A DNA stretch of 64,000 nucleotides, from assembly GCF_012935715.1 (NCBI RefSeq), contig NZ_CP052860.1, positions 3,844,001 to 3,908,000 on the forward strand, read 5' to 3'. This DNA is from Pseudomonas sp. ADAK13. GTDB taxonomy: Bacteria; Pseudomonadota; Gammaproteobacteria; Pseudomonadales; Pseudomonadaceae. The translations under genes and the position numbers were made by a program. Each line of letters begins with the position of its first letter. Positions within the stretch are counted from its first letter, which is position 1. Below the pieces are notes generated by a model. That model was not told the origin of the DNA. It was given only the letters and a program-made list of their open reading frames with translations, and made no database searches. Positions 52,111-61,403 of the stretch are shown here, one piece after another.

Positions 52111-53015
52111 GTGTGGCCTTGCTGAGTGTCGCTGCCGTGGCGCTGGATGCGCTGCTGGGCGAACCCAGGCGCTGGCATCCGCTGGTGGCGTTCGGCAATT
52201 TTGCCGGGCGCATCGAGCAGCGTTTCAACTCCGGCGGCCGTGGCTGGCGCAGCCATGGCGTGACGGCGTGGGTGATCGCGGTGGTGCCCCTGACGCTGCT
52301 GGCCACGGCCCTGTCGTGGGCGCCCTACATCGGTTGGGTATTGGAAATCCTCGCGCTGTATTGCGCCCTCGGCATGCGCAGCCTCGGCGAACACGTGCTG
52401 CCGGTGGCGCAGGCACTGCGCAGTGATGACCTGGACGAGGCGCGCCAGCGCGTCAGCTACCTGGTCAGCCGCCAGACCAGCGAACTGGACCCCACCGAAG
52501 TCGCCCGCGCGGCCACCGAGTCGGTGCTGGAAAACGGCAGCGACGCGGTATTCGCTGCACTGTTCTGGTTTGTGGTTGCTGGCGTGCCCGGCGTGGTGCT
52601 CTATCGTCTGAGCAACACCCTGGATGCCATGTGGGGCTATCGCAATGAACGCTTTGAACGTTTCGGCTGGGCTGCAGCAAAGATCGACGACGTGCTCAAC
52701 TACATTCCGGCACGCCTGGTGGCGTTGACCTACGCGCTGCTGGGCAAAACCCGACTGGCGCTCAGATGCTGTCGCACCCAGGGCCCGACCTGGGACAGCC
52801 CCAACGCCGGCCCGGTGATGGCGGCGGGTGCCGGCGCCCTCGGCGTAGAGCTGGGCGGTGCGGCGATTTATCACGGCGAACTGCACCAGCGCCCGCAACT
52901 GGGCGAAGGCCCGCCCGCCGATGCAGACTCCATCGAGCGCGGCTGGCAACTGGTGCAACGCGGCGTGTGGCTGTGGTTGCTGATCCTGTGTGTGGGGGCG
53001 GAATTTTATGCTTGA
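52107..53015 (+). CDS. cbiB: Adenosylcobinamide-phosphate synthase, membrane-bound
   Basis: This 302-residue inner-membrane protein (also called CobD) attaches aminopropanol phosphate to adenosylcobyric acid. It has [17 protein letters not shown] at the N terminus, [19 protein letters not shown] in the centre and [18 protein letters not shown] (split). The start at 52107 gives a 4-bp ATGA overlap with bluB. It overlaps the next gene by 8 bp. Confidence 0.94.
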   Translation: MSVALLSVAAVALDALLGEPRRWHPLVAFGNFAGRIEQRFNSGGRGWRSHGVTAWVIAVVPLTLLATALSWAPYIGWVLEILALYCALGMRSLGEHVLPVAQALRSDDLDEARQRVSYLVSRQTSELDPTEVARAATESVLENGSDAVFAALFWFVVAGVPGVVLYRLSNTLDAMWGYRNERFERFGWAAAKIDDVLNYIPARLVALTYALLGKTRLALRCCRTQGPTWDSPNAGPVMAAGAGALGVELGGAAIYHGELHQRPQLGEGPPADADSIERGWQLVQRGVWLWLLILCVGAEFYA

Positions 53016-53997
53016 GCACGGTGGCCGCTTGCGCAAGGCGGCGATGCAATACGGCATTCCGGAAGCCGAATGGCTGGACCTGTCCAGCGGCCTGGCGCCG
53101 TGGCCGTTCCCGATCCCGGAAATCCCGCTGCGGGCCTGGGCGCGCCTGCCAGAAACCGATGACGGCCTGGAACAGGCCGCCTGCGAATATTATGGGGCGC
53201 CCCATGTGCTGCCGGTCGCTGGCTCCCAGGCCGCGATCCAGTTACTGCCGCGCCTGCGCCGGGCGGGCAAGGTCGGTGTGCTGTCGCCGTGCTACGCCGA
53301 GCACGCGGAGGCCTGGCGTCGTGCCGGCTATATCGTGCGCGAAGTGCTGGAGCAGGAAGTCGACTTCTTCCTCGACAGCCTCGACGTGCTGGTGGTGGTC
53401 AACCCCAACAACCCCACCGGCCTGAGCCTGTCGCCCCAACGCTTGCTGGACTGGCATGCACGCCTGGCCCAGCGCGGTGGCTGGCTGGTGGTGGATGAAG
53501 CCTTCATGGACATCACTCCGCAGTTGAGTCTGGCGAGCCAGGCTCATCAAGTCGGGCTGATCGTGCTGCGCTCGTTCGGCAAATTCTTCGGTCTGGCCGG
53601 GGTACGGCTGGGGTTTGTATTGGCCGAGCGCAAGCTGCTCAAACTGCTCGCCGAGCAGGTGGGGCCGTGGGCTGTCAGCGGGCCGACGCGGGTGCTGGGG
53701 CAAGTGTGCCTGCGCGATACCGCCGGCCATGTGCAACAGCGGCTGCGTTGCGAGTCGGCCAGCCAGCGTCTGTTTGACGTGCTTGAGCGCCACGACTTGC
53801 GGCCTCAGGGCGGCTGCGCGCTGTTCCAGTGGATGATCACCGACCGGGCTGAGCAGCTGCATGAATTCATGGCCCAGCGCGGCATCCTGCTGCGCCTGTT
53901 TGTCGACAACAGCAGCCTGCGGTTTGGCCTGCCGGACACCGAGGCCGACTGGCTGCGGCTGGAACAGGCGCTCAGCGCCTACAAGGACGCCTCATGA
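53008..53997 (+). CDS. cobC: Threonine-phosphate decarboxylase (PLP-dependent)
   Basis: This 329-residue aminotransferase-fold enzyme makes (R)-1-amino-2-propanol phosphate for CbiB. The PLP Lys is in [29 protein letters not shown] and VVDEAFMD are further cofactor contacts. It is called cobC in Pseudomonas and cobD in Salmonella. The ATG at 53008 overlaps cbiB (ATGCTTGA) and its stop overlaps cobQ (ATGA). Confidence 0.93.
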   Translation: MLEHGGRLRKAAMQYGIPEAEWLDLSSGLAPWPFPIPEIPLRAWARLPETDDGLEQAACEYYGAPHVLPVAGSQAAIQLLPRLRRAGKVGVLSPCYAEHAEAWRRAGYIVREVLEQEVDFFLDSLDVLVVVNPNNPTGLSLSPQRLLDWHARLAQRGGWLVVDEAFMDITPQLSLASQAHQVGLIVLRSFGKFFGLAGVRLGFVLAERKLLKLLAEQVGPWAVSGPTRVLGQVCLRDTAGHVQQRLRCESASQRLFDVLERHDLRPQGGCALFQWMITDRAEQLHEFMAQRGILLRLFVDNSSLRFGLPDTEADWLRLEQALSAYKDAS

Positions 53998-55445
53998 GTA
54001 CTTTGATGGTGCAGGGCACCACATCCGACGCGGGCAAAAGCACGCTGGTGACCGCACTCTGCCGCTGGCTGGTGCGCCAGGGCATCCCGGTGGTGCCCTT
54101 CAAACCCCAGAACATGGCCCTCAACAGTGCCGTGACTGCCGAAGGTGGCGAGATCGGCCGCGCCCAGGCGGTGCAGGCCCAGGCGGCCAACCTGGCGCCC
54201 CACACCGACATGAACCCGGTGCTGCTCAAGCCCAACAGCGACACAGGCTCCCAGGTGATTATCCATGGACGCGCCGTGACCACCATGAATGCCGTGGCTT
54301 ATCACGATTACAAAGCCATCGCGATGCAGGCAGTGCTGGCCTCCCATGCGCGTTTGAGTGCGGCGTATCCGGTGGTGATGGTCGAGGGCGCGGGCTCGCC
54401 GGCAGAGATCAATCTGCGGGCGAATGACATCGCCAATATGGGCTTTGCCGAAGCGGTGGACTGCCCGGTGCTGCTGATCGCCGACATCAATCGAGGCGGG
54501 GTGTTTGCGCATTTGGTGGGCACGCTGGAATTGCTGTCGCCGACCGAACAGGCGCGGGTCAAAGGCTTCATCATCAATCGGTTTCGCGGGGACATTGCGC
54601 TGTTGCAGCCGGGGCTGGATTGGCTGGAGGCGCGTACCGGCAAGCCAGTGGTGGGGGTGTTGCCGTACGTGATGGATTTGCACCTGGAGGCGGAGGACGG
54701 CATCGACCAGCGCCAGATCGACAAGGCGGCGCAGGTGCTCAAGGTGGTGGTGCCGGTGTTGCCGCGTATCAGCAATCACACGGACTTTGATCCGCTGCGG
54801 TTGCACCCGCAGGTGGATTTGCAGTTTGTCGGGCCGGGGCAGGCGATTCCGGCGGCGGACCTGATTATTTTGCCGGGCTCGAAGAGTGTGCGCAGTGATC
54901 TGGCGTATTTGCGGGCCAATGGGTGGGACACGGCCGTGGCGCGGCACCTGCGTTATGGCGGGAAGGTGTTGGGGATTTGTGGTGGGTTGCAGATGCTCGG
55001 CGAGCAGGTGCATGACCCGCTTGGGTTGGAAGGGCCTTGCGGTTCGAGCGCCGGTCTTGGGTTGTTGGGGTTCAGTACGACGCTGGAAGAAGAGAAGCAG
55101 CTGCGCAATGTGCGGGGGCGGTTGTTACTGGAGGAGGCCGAGGTGAGTGGGTATGAGATCCACGCGGGTGTAACCAGTGGCGCCGGTTTATTGAGGCCTG
55201 CGGTGCAGTTGGACGATGGGCGCAGTGATGGGGCGCAGAGTGAGGATGGGCAGATTCTCGGGACCTATTTGCATGGGTTGTTTGAGACGCCGGCGGCGTG
55301 CGGTGCATTGTTGCGGTGGGCTGGGTTGGAGGATGTGCAAGAGGTGGATTATCACGGGTTGCGGGAGCGGGATATTGAGCGGTTGGCGGATCTGGTAGAG
55401 CAGCATTTGGATACTGGGTTGCTGCGTTCGTTGTGTGGGGTTTGA
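53994..55445 (+). CDS. cobQ: Adenosylcobyric acid synthase
   Basis: This 483-residue amidotransferase amidates side chains b, d, e and g. It has the ATPase motif [15 protein letters not shown] (7-21), [20 protein letters not shown] (38-57), a glutaminase domain with Cys in [16 protein letters not shown] and the late SGYEIHAG. It ends the first cob block; a 605-bp repeat island separates it from cobP. Confidence 0.95.
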   Translation: MSTLMVQGTTSDAGKSTLVTALCRWLVRQGIPVVPFKPQNMALNSAVTAEGGEIGRAQAVQAQAANLAPHTDMNPVLLKPNSDTGSQVIIHGRAVTTMNAVAYHDYKAIAMQAVLASHARLSAAYPVVMVEGAGSPAEINLRANDIANMGFAEAVDCPVLLIADINRGGVFAHLVGTLELLSPTEQARVKGFIINRFRGDIALLQPGLDWLEARTGKPVVGVLPYVMDLHLEAEDGIDQRQIDKAAQVLKVVVPVLPRISNHTDFDPLRLHPQVDLQFVGPGQAIPAADLIILPGSKSVRSDLAYLRANGWDTAVARHLRYGGKVLGICGGLQMLGEQVHDPLGLEGPCGSSAGLGLLGFSTTLEEEKQLRNVRGRLLLEEAEVSGYEIHAGVTSGAGLLRPAVQLDDGRSDGAQSEDGQILGTYLHGLFETPAACGALLRWAGLEDVQEVDYHGLRERDIERLADLVEQHLDTGLLRSLCGV

Positions 55446-56050
55446 GTTGTTGGTATTGGACTGTGTACATATCCGTTATTTAGGTAACGGCGACCTATGG
55501 TTCCGCTCTTACAGCGGGTCACTTTTGGCAAACGCCCCAAAAGTAACCAAAAGGTCTTCGCCCCACCACTCGGTGCCTCGCCTAGGCTCGGCATGCCGGA
55601 ACGAAGGCACGGCTCCGCGGGCCGCCGCGACGGCCCGTGCCTGCTTGCGGCCATCGTGGTTGACTGGGCCCGCAGATCAAGATCAAACGCCGCTCTTCTG
55701 TAGGAGCCGGCTTGCCGGCGAAAAACCTGAGAACGCCGCGTTGAATCAGGATGCCCACGTCATCGTTAACGACCTTCGCCGGCAAGCCAGCTCCTACAGG
55801 GGATCGTGCCCGCTTTAGATTTTGATTTTGCTTTTGCTCCACACCACTCAAGCCCGCCTGTAGGCCGCTGTGTTTTAGGCTCACCGAGCCTAGGCGAGGT
55901 GCCGAGTGGTGGGGCAAGAGCCTTTTGGTTACTTTTGGCTGGGCCGGCATTCCGGCTCTTTTCAAAAGTGACCCGCCATAAGGGCGGAACCCATAGCCGC
56001 CGTTACGAAAATAACGGATACACACACCGTCAAAAACAGAGGCTCCAGCC
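55446..56050. repeat. 605-bp island: large inverted repeat with nested REP pair
   Basis: Two arms, 55463-55591 and 55884-56027, are imperfect inverted copies (ATCCGTTATT outside, CCTCGCCTAGGCTCGG inside; the right arm has an extra segment of about 15 bp). The middle holds a REP pair (55699-55798). No true gene is evident: open frames on either strand are low-complexity readings of the repeats. It may form a long hairpin in RNA between cobQ and cobP. Confidence 0.85.
55699..55798. repeat. REP pair nested in the cobQ-cobP island
   Basis: Arms at 55699-55721 and 55775-55798 are inverted copies of the TAGGAGCCGGCTTGCCGGCGA type, as at 20180-20263, around a 53-bp spacer. Confidence 0.9.
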
Positions 56051-56572
56051 ATGCTCCAAATGATCCTCGGCGGTGCCCGCTCCGGCAAAAGCCGCCTGGC
56101 TGAAAAACTCGCCACCGACAGCGGCCTGAGCGTCACCTACATCGCCACCAGCCAACCCCTGGACGGCGAAATGAGTGCGCGTGTCGCCGACCACCGCGAG
56201 CGTCGCCCTGCCGAATGGGGCCTGATCGAGGAGCCCATCGAACTGGCCCGCGTGCTCAAGGAAAACGCCAGCCCGAACCATTGCCTGCTGGTCGACTGCC
56301 TGACCCTATGGCTCACCAACCTGCTGATGCTCGAAGACCCCGACCGTCTAAAGGAAGAGCGCGAAGCCCTGCTGCAAGCCCTGGCCTCCCTGCCAGGAGA
56401 AATCATTTTTGTCAGCAACGAGACCGGAATGGGTGTCGTGCCGCTGGGCGAATTGACTCGCCGCTATGTCGATGAAGCCGGTTGGCTGCATCAAGCCTTG
56501 GCCGAACGTTGTCAGCGCGTTGTCCTGACCGTCGCCGGCCTGCCCCTGACTTTAAAAGGTACTGCGTTATGA
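56051..56572 (+). CDS. cobP: Adenosylcobinamide kinase/guanylyltransferase
   Basis: This 173-residue bifunctional enzyme (CobU in Salmonella) phosphorylates adenosylcobinamide and then adds GMP. The P-loop is GGARSGKS (7-14), the guanylylated His is in ADHRERRP, and [13 protein letters not shown] and [12 protein letters not shown] follow. GAGG lies before the ATG at the outer edge of the repeat island. It overlaps cobT by 4 bp. Confidence 0.94.
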   Translation: MLQMILGGARSGKSRLAEKLATDSGLSVTYIATSQPLDGEMSARVADHRERRPAEWGLIEEPIELARVLKENASPNHCLLVDCLTLWLTNLLMLEDPDRLKEEREALLQALASLPGEIIFVSNETGMGVVPLGELTRRYVDEAGWLHQALAERCQRVVLTVAGLPLTLKGTAL

Positions 56573-57624
56573 CCGACACCTGGTGGCTCAACCCCTGCAA
56601 AGCAATCGACCCGCGGGCTCACGAGCAAGCCCTGGCCCGCCAGCAGCAACTGACCAAACCCGCCGGTTCCCTCGGCCAGCTGGAAGCCGTCGCGGTACAA
56701 CTGGCCGGCCTCCAGGGCCAGGTCAAACCCAGCGTCGACCACTTGTGGATCGCTATCTTCGCCGGCGACCACGGCGTCGTCGCCGAAGGGGTCTCCGCCT
56801 TCCCCCAGGAAGTCACCGGCCAGATGCTCCACAACTTCGTCACCGGCGGCGCCGCCATCAGCGTGCTGGCGCGCCAACTCGACGCGAAACTGGAAGTGGT
56901 CGACCTTGGCACCATCACCCCCACATTGAACCTGCCCGGCGTGCGCCACCTTAACATCGGTGCCGGCACCGCCAACTTCGCCAATGGCCCGGCAATGACT
57001 GAAGCCCAGGGCCGACTGGCCCTGCAAGCCGGCCGCGATAGCGTGCACCGCGCTATTGCGAGCGGCGCGCAGCTGTTTATTGGCGGCGAAATGGGCATCG
57101 GCAACACCACCGCCGCCAGCGCCCTGGCCTGCGCGCTGCTGGACTGCCAGGTCAGTGACCTCACTGGCCCGGGCACCGGCCTGAATGCCCAGGGCGTCAG
57201 CCACAAAGTCGCCGTCATCGAACGCGCCCTGGCCCTGCACGCCGGCGACCGTGATGACGCGCTGAAAACCCTGTTCAACCTCGGCGGCTTCGAAATTGCC
57301 GCGCTGGTGGGCGCCTACCTGGCCTGCGCCCAAGCGGGCGTGGTGGTGCTGGTGGACGGCTTTATCTGCACAGTTGCCGCACTGGTCGCCACGCGCCTTA
57401 ACCCGGCCTGTCGCGAATGGCTGCTGTTCGGCCATCGCGGTGCCGAGCCCGGTCACCGTCACGTGCTGCAAAGCCTCAATGCTGAACCGCTGCTGGAACT
57501 CGGCCTGCGCCTGGGCGAGGGCAGTGGCGCTGCGCTGGCCGTGCCGTTGCTGCGCCTGGCCTGTGCGCTGCACGGGCAGATGGCAACCTTCGCCGAAGCA
57601 GCCGTGGCGGACCGCCCGGCATGA
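56569..57624 (+). CDS. cobT: Nicotinate-nucleotide:DMB phosphoribosyltransferase
   Basis: This 351-residue enzyme (cobU in Pseudomonas naming) makes alpha-ribazole phosphate from DMB and nicotinate mononucleotide. It has [40 protein letters not shown] and [10 protein letters not shown]. The ATG at 56569 overlaps the cobP stop (ATGA). With BluB it builds the lower nucleotide loop. Confidence 0.94.
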   Translation: MTDTWWLNPCKAIDPRAHEQALARQQQLTKPAGSLGQLEAVAVQLAGLQGQVKPSVDHLWIAIFAGDHGVVAEGVSAFPQEVTGQMLHNFVTGGAAISVLARQLDAKLEVVDLGTITPTLNLPGVRHLNIGAGTANFANGPAMTEAQGRLALQAGRDSVHRAIASGAQLFIGGEMGIGNTTAASALACALLDCQVSDLTGPGTGLNAQGVSHKVAVIERALALHAGDRDDALKTLFNLGGFEIAALVGAYLACAQAGVVVLVDGFICTVAALVATRLNPACREWLLFGHRGAEPGHRHVLQSLNAEPLLELGLRLGEGSGAALAVPLLRLACALHGQMATFAEAAVADRPA

Positions 57625-58196
57625 CCCTGCACCTGGACCTGCTGCGCCACGGCGAAACCGAACTGGGCGGCGGCTTGCGCGGCAGCCTGGACGACGCGCT
57701 CACCGCCAGGGGCTGGGAACAGATGCGTGCGGCGGTGGTGGAGCAGGGCCCGTGGGACCGTCTGGTCAGTTCGCCGTTGCAACGTTGTGCGCGATTTGCC
57801 GAGGAGCTGGGCGCGCGCCTTAATCTGCCGGTCACGCTGGAAAAGGATTTGCAGGAGCTGCATTTCGGCGCCTGGGAAGGGCAGAGCGCTGCGGCCTTGA
57901 TGGAGACTGACGCCGACGCGCTGGGACTGTTCTGGGCCGATCCCTACCGCTTCACACCGCCCGAGGGCGAGCCGGTGTCGCAGTTTTCCGCGCGAGTACT
58001 GGGCGCAGTCGCGCGCTTGTATCAAGCGTATGACGGCCAGCGCGTGCTGCTGATCAGCCACGGCGGGGTCATGCGTTTATTGCTCGCCCAGGCGCGCGGT
58101 TTGCCGCGTGAGCAGTTGTTGAATGTCGAAGTCGGCCACGGTGCCCTGTTCAGCCTGCAGGTCGAGGCGGATGGCGTATTAAAGGAAGGAATCTAA
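57621..58196 (+). CDS. cobC: Histidine phosphatase, probable alpha-ribazole phosphatase
   Basis: This 191-residue histidine-phosphatase-family protein has the phospho-His motif [10 protein letters not shown] (9-18), [10 protein letters not shown] and the second His in [13 protein letters not shown]. In the cob context it probably removes phosphate from alpha-ribazole-5'-phosphate (Salmonella CobC; the symbol clashes with the decarboxylase above). Overlaps cobT by 4 bp; cobS starts 2 bp after. Confidence 0.83.
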   Translation: MTLHLDLLRHGETELGGGLRGSLDDALTARGWEQMRAAVVEQGPWDRLVSSPLQRCARFAEELGARLNLPVTLEKDLQELHFGAWEGQSAAALMETDADALGLFWADPYRFTPPEGEPVSQFSARVLGAVARLYQAYDGQRVLLISHGGVMRLLLAQARGLPREQLLNVEVGHGALFSLQVEADGVLKEGI

Positions 58197-58198
58197 AC

Positions 58199-58927
58199 AT
58201 GCTGCCGTTCTGGATCGCCTTGCAGTTCCTCAGCAGCCTGCCGATTCGCTTGCCGGGCATGCCGCAACCGCAGGAGTTAGGGCGCTCGTTGTTGTTTTAT
58301 CCCGTGGTTGGGCTGTTGTTCGGGCTACTGCTGTGGGGCTTGAACGCCGTGTTGATGGGCGCACCCTTGCTGCTGCATGCCGCGCTGCTGTTGACCGCGT
58401 GGGTGTTGCTCAGCGGCGGCCTGCACCTGGACGGCCTGGCCGACAGCGCTGACGCCTGGCTCGGTGGCTTCGGCGACCGCGAGCGTACCCTGACCATCAT
58501 GAAAGACCCGCGCAGCGGGCCGATCGCGGTGGTCACCCTGGGCCTGGTGTTGCTGCTCAAATTCACCGCATTGGTGGCATTGATCGAGCAACACAACGGC
58601 GCCGCGCTGATCCTCGCACCGTTGATCGGTCGCGCGTCGATGCTGGCGCTGTTTCTCACCACGCGGTACGTACGTGCCGGTGGGTTGGGGCAGGCGTTGG
58701 CGGATCATCTGCCACGCATCGTCGGCCAACAGGTGCTGATCCTCAGCGGTCTGGCGTGTATCCTGATCGGCGGCTTCAGTGGCGGGATTGCCGTGTTGCT
58801 GGCGGCCCTGTGCTTTATCGGCTTGCGCCAACTGATGGTCAATCGCCTCGGCGGCACCACCGGCGACACCGCTGGCGCGCTGCTGGAACTGCTGGAAGTC
58901 GCGGTGTTGATCGGTCTGGCGCTGTAA
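58199..58927 (+). CDS. cobS: Adenosylcobinamide-GDP ribazoletransferase (cobalamin synthase)
   Basis: This 242-residue inner-membrane protein (cobV in Pseudomonas) joins adenosylcobinamide-GDP and alpha-ribazole, the last step. It has SGGLHLDGLADSADAWLGG (about 76-94), MKDPRSGPIAVVTL and several hydrophobic helices. It closes the cob block; no clear terminator is seen before the MarR gene. Confidence 0.94.
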   Translation: MLPFWIALQFLSSLPIRLPGMPQPQELGRSLLFYPVVGLLFGLLLWGLNAVLMGAPLLLHAALLLTAWVLLSGGLHLDGLADSADAWLGGFGDRERTLTIMKDPRSGPIAVVTLGLVLLLKFTALVALIEQHNGAALILAPLIGRASMLALFLTTRYVRAGGLGQALADHLPRIVGQQVLILSGLACILIGGFSGGIAVLLAALCFIGLRQLMVNRLGGTTGDTAGALLELLEVAVLIGLAL

Positions 58928-58950
58928 CAGTTTCTTGCATTTCATTAATC

Positions 58951-58966
58951 CCGGGTATATACACGC
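58951..58966. promoter_or_regulatory. Candidate MarR operator upstream of the marR-type gene
   Basis: CCGGGTATATACACGC matches the perfect palindrome at 59396-59411 at 14 of 16 positions and lies 4 bp before the ATG of the MarR gene, where binding would give autorepression. Confidence 0.6.
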
Positions 58967-58969
58967 TCC

Positions 58970-59374
58970 ATGCTTGCCTCCCAATGTTTATGCACCAACC
59001 TGCGTCGCGCCGCTCGTGGCGTCAGCAGGCATTACGACGGCGCTCTCGACGGCTTCGGGATCAACGTTGCCCAGTATTCTCTGCTGTGTAATCTGCAGCG
59101 CCTCGATCAACCGAGCATTTCCAGCCTGGCGGATGCCATGGGCCTGGATCGCAGCACGCTGGGGCGCAACCTGCGGGTGCTGGAGGGCGAAGGCCTGGTG
59201 CAGTTGGTGGAGGGCGATGACTTGCGTAACCGCCTGGTGCTGCTGACCGAGGCGGGCAACGAACGGCTTGCCGCGGCATTGCCGGCCTGGGAAGCGGCGC
59301 AGCAGAAATTGATTGATCAGTTGGGCGCCGAAAAGCGCGAAACCCTGTTGGCCTTGCTGGATGAACTCGCTTGA
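58970..59374 (+). CDS. MarR-family transcriptional regulator
   Basis: This 134-residue winged-helix regulator has the MarR core ISSLADAMGLDRSTLGRNLRVLEGEGLV (split: ISSLADAMGLDRSTL, GRNLRVLEGEGLV; about 46-73) and the wing GDDLRNRLVLLTEAG. It likely represses itself and the MFS gene 53 bp downstream through the operators at 58951 and 59396. The order matches PA1285-PA1286. The start lacks a strong ribosome site. A two-Cys N terminus (ASQCLCTNL) may sense redox or ligand, which is inference. Confidence 0.9.
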   Translation: MLASQCLCTNLRRAARGVSRHYDGALDGFGINVAQYSLLCNLQRLDQPSISSLADAMGLDRSTLGRNLRVLEGEGLVQLVEGDDLRNRLVLLTEAGNERLAAALPAWEAAQQKLIDQLGAEKRETLLALLDELA

Positions 59375-59395
59375 CGCGGGTTTGTTCGATGACAA

Positions 59396-59411
59396 GCGGG
59401 TATATACCCGC
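59396..59411. promoter_or_regulatory. Perfect palindromic operator before the MFS gene
   Basis: GCGGGTATATACCCGC is a perfect 16-bp palindrome in the 53-bp gap between the MarR and MFS genes, 16 bp before the ATG. Its near copy precedes the MarR gene. Confidence 0.75.
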
Positions 59412-59427
59412 GAATGGAGAATAAGAA

Positions 59428-60636
59428 ATGACCTCGATGTGGCGCACCAGCGGCTGGATTCTTGTGGGGAGTGCGCTGATCCTGGCATTGTCCCTCGGCG
59501 TACGGCATGGCTTTGGCTTGTTCCTGGCGCCCATGAGTGCCGAGTTCGGCTGGGGCCGAGAAACCTTTGCCTTTGCCATTGCCCTGCAAAACCTCATATG
59601 GGGCCTGGCGCAGCCGTTTACTGGCGCCCTGGCCGACCGCTTCGGCGCCGCCAAGGTGGTGATGATCGGTGGCGTGCTTTACGCGCTGGGCCTGGTGTTC
59701 ATGGGCTTGTCGGACTCGGCGTGGTCGTTGTCCCTGAGCGCCGGCTTGCTGATCGGTATTGGCCTGTCGGGTACCTCGTTCTCGGTGATCCTCGGGGTGG
59801 TGGGGCGTGCCGTGGCGCCGGAAAAGCGCAGCATGGCCATGGGTATCGCCAGCGCCGCCGGCTCGTTCGGCCAGTTCGCCATGTTGCCGGGCACCCTCGG
59901 TTTGATCGGCTGGCTTGGCTGGTCCGCCGCATTGCTGGTGCTGGGAGTGATGGTGGCGTTGATCGTGCCGTTGGTGACCATGCTCAAGGACCGCCCGCTG
60001 CCAGCGGTGGCCGGTCAACAAACTTTGCGCGAGGCCTTGCGTGAGGCCTGTTCCCATTCAGGGTTCTGGTTGTTGGCGTTCGGTTTTTTTGTCTGCGGTT
60101 TCCAGGTGGTGTTTATCGGTGTGCACTTGCCGTCGTACCTGGTGGACCAGCACTTGCCGGCTTCCGTGGGCACCACGGTGCTGGCATTGATCGGGCTGTT
60201 TAATATCTTCGGCACCTATACCGCCGGCTGGCTCGGCGGGCGCATGTCCAAACCGCGCTTGCTGACCGGTTTGTACCTGCTGCGGGCGGTGGTGATTGTG
60301 ATCTTCCTGTGGGCGCCCGTGACGCAAACCAGCGCCTACCTGTTTGGCATGGCAATGGGCTTCTTGTGGCTGTCCACGGTACCGCTGACCAACGGTACGG
60401 TCGCGACCTTGTTCGGGGTCAGAAACCTTTCCATGCTCGGTGGGATCGTGTTCCTGTTCCACCAACTCGGCTCGTTCCTCGGCGGCTGGCTGGGCGGAGT
60501 GGTCTATGATCGAACCGGTAGTTACGATTTGATCTGGCAAGTGGCAATCGTCCTGAGCCTGGTGGCCGCGGCCTTGAACTGGCCGGTGCGCGAGCGCCCG
60601 GTGGCACGTTTGCAGGCGCAAATGGGGGTGGCATGA
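59428..60636 (+). CDS. MFS transporter, probably MarR-controlled
   Basis: This 402-residue protein has twelve helices and resembles the oxalate/formate-antiporter-like MFS group (GVRHGFGLFLAPMSAEFGWGRE near the start, in two parts: GVRHGFGLFLAP, MSAEFGWGRE; GALADRFGAAKVV is the loop 2-3 motif). It is preceded by GGAGAATAAG and the perfect operator, so drug or metabolite efflux released by the MarR ligand is plausible. A 39-residue frame overlaps its stop by 4 bp. Confidence 0.88.
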   Translation: MTSMWRTSGWILVGSALILALSLGVRHGFGLFLAPMSAEFGWGRETFAFAIALQNLIWGLAQPFTGALADRFGAAKVVMIGGVLYALGLVFMGLSDSAWSLSLSAGLLIGIGLSGTSFSVILGVVGRAVAPEKRSMAMGIASAAGSFGQFAMLPGTLGLIGWLGWSAALLVLGVMVALIVPLVTMLKDRPLPAVAGQQTLREALREACSHSGFWLLAFGFFVCGFQVVFIGVHLPSYLVDQHLPASVGTTVLALIGLFNIFGTYTAGWLGGRMSKPRLLTGLYLLRAVVIVIFLWAPVTQTSAYLFGMAMGFLWLSTVPLTNGTVATLFGVRNLSMLGGIVFLFHQLGSFLGGWLGGVVYDRTGSYDLIWQVAIVLSLVAAALNWPVRERPVARLQAQMGVA

Positions 60637-60752
60637 ATTCGACCTGGCAGTGGCTCGGCGCAGCAGGAGCAGGAGTCTTGCTGCTGTTGGCGTGGTGGGG
60701 CTGGCAGCAGGGCGGCCTGGCGTTGATGCAGTTGGGCATGGCGATCTGTTAA
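60633..60752 (+). CDS. 39-residue single-helix membrane peptide
   Basis: ATG at 60633 overlaps the MFS stop (ATGA) and the frame runs to TAA at 60750-60752. The product has a polar start (MNSTWQ), one hydrophobic helix rich in Ala, Leu and Trp (about 7-23) and a short hydrophobic end closing with Cys. Translational coupling and the helix favour a real small subunit or partner of the transporter; conservation is needed to prove it. Confidence 0.5.
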   Translation: MNSTWQWLGAAGAGVLLLLAWWGWQQGGLALMQLGMAIC

Positions 60753-60786
60753 GTTCTGTGTCTGAGATTTTTCAAGGACAGGTGAC

Positions 60787-61338
60787 ATGCACATGCGCTG
60801 GCTTGCAGTACCCGCTCTGATGGTGGCTTTTGGCGGCGTCGCCATGGCCGCCGATTGCCCACCGTTGCTTGAAGGCCAGTTGCCCAAGCTGCGCGCCAAG
60901 GAATCCATCGACCTGTGCCAACGCTTCGCCGGCAAGCCGCTGGTGATCGTCAACACCGCCAGCTTCTGCGGGTTTGCGCCACAGTTCAAAGGGCTCGAAG
61001 CCTTGTATCAGCGCTACAAGGGCCAGGGCCTGGAAGTGATTGGCGTGCCGTCCGACGACTTCAAGCAGGAAGCCAAGACCGGCGAGGAAACCGCCAAGGT
61101 TTGCTACGTGAACTACGGCGTGACCTTCACCATGACCGAGCCACAGAAGGTCAAGGGCCCGGACGCGGTGCATCTGTTCAAGATCCTGGCGCAGCAGAGC
61201 AGCGCGCCGAAGTGGAATTTCTACAAGTACGTGGTGGACCGCCAGGGCAAGGTAATTGCCAACTTCTCCAGCCTGACCAAGCCGGATAGCCCCGATTTGA
61301 TCAAGGCGGTGGAAGAGGCGCTGGCTTCGAAGCCCTGA
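60787..61338 (+). CDS. Periplasmic glutathione-peroxidase-family protein
   Basis: This 183-residue protein has a signal peptide (cleavage near AMAAD, residue 22) and the GPx fold: [19 protein letters not shown] with peroxidatic Cys61 in the place of selenocysteine, [13 protein letters not shown] and [13 protein letters not shown] with the conserved Trp. Two further Cys (DLCQ, KVCYV) could resolve via disulfide. It probably reduces peroxides in the periplasm, perhaps with thioredoxin-like donors. Matches PA1287. Confidence 0.88.
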   Translation: MHMRWLAVPALMVAFGGVAMAADCPPLLEGQLPKLRAKESIDLCQRFAGKPLVIVNTASFCGFAPQFKGLEALYQRYKGQGLEVIGVPSDDFKQEAKTGEETAKVCYVNYGVTFTMTEPQKVKGPDAVHLFKILAQQSSAPKWNFYKYVVDRQGKVIANFSSLTKPDSPDLIKAVEEALASKP

Positions 61339-61350
61339 TCAGCGCCCACT

Positions 61351-61389
61351 AAAAAGCCCCGCCTCTTTTGCAAGAGAGCGGGGCTTTTT
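61351..61389. terminator. Bidirectional terminator between the GPx and FadL-like genes
   Basis: AAAAAGCCCCGC (61351-61362) pairs with GCGGGGCTTTTT (61378-61389), with an inner CTCTT/AAGAG stem. Confidence 0.93.
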
Positions 61390-61403
61390 CATGTCGCTTT
61401 ACA

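Noticed and set aside
55582..56136. 184-codon minus-strand frame across the cobQ-cobP island
   Set aside because: It reads through inverted repeats and REP arms and into cobP antisense; such frames are commonly mis-annotated as hypothetical proteins.
57621..58196. Phosphoglycerate mutase
   Set aside because: The histidine-phosphatase fold is shared, but the position between cobT and cobS favours alpha-ribazole phosphatase.
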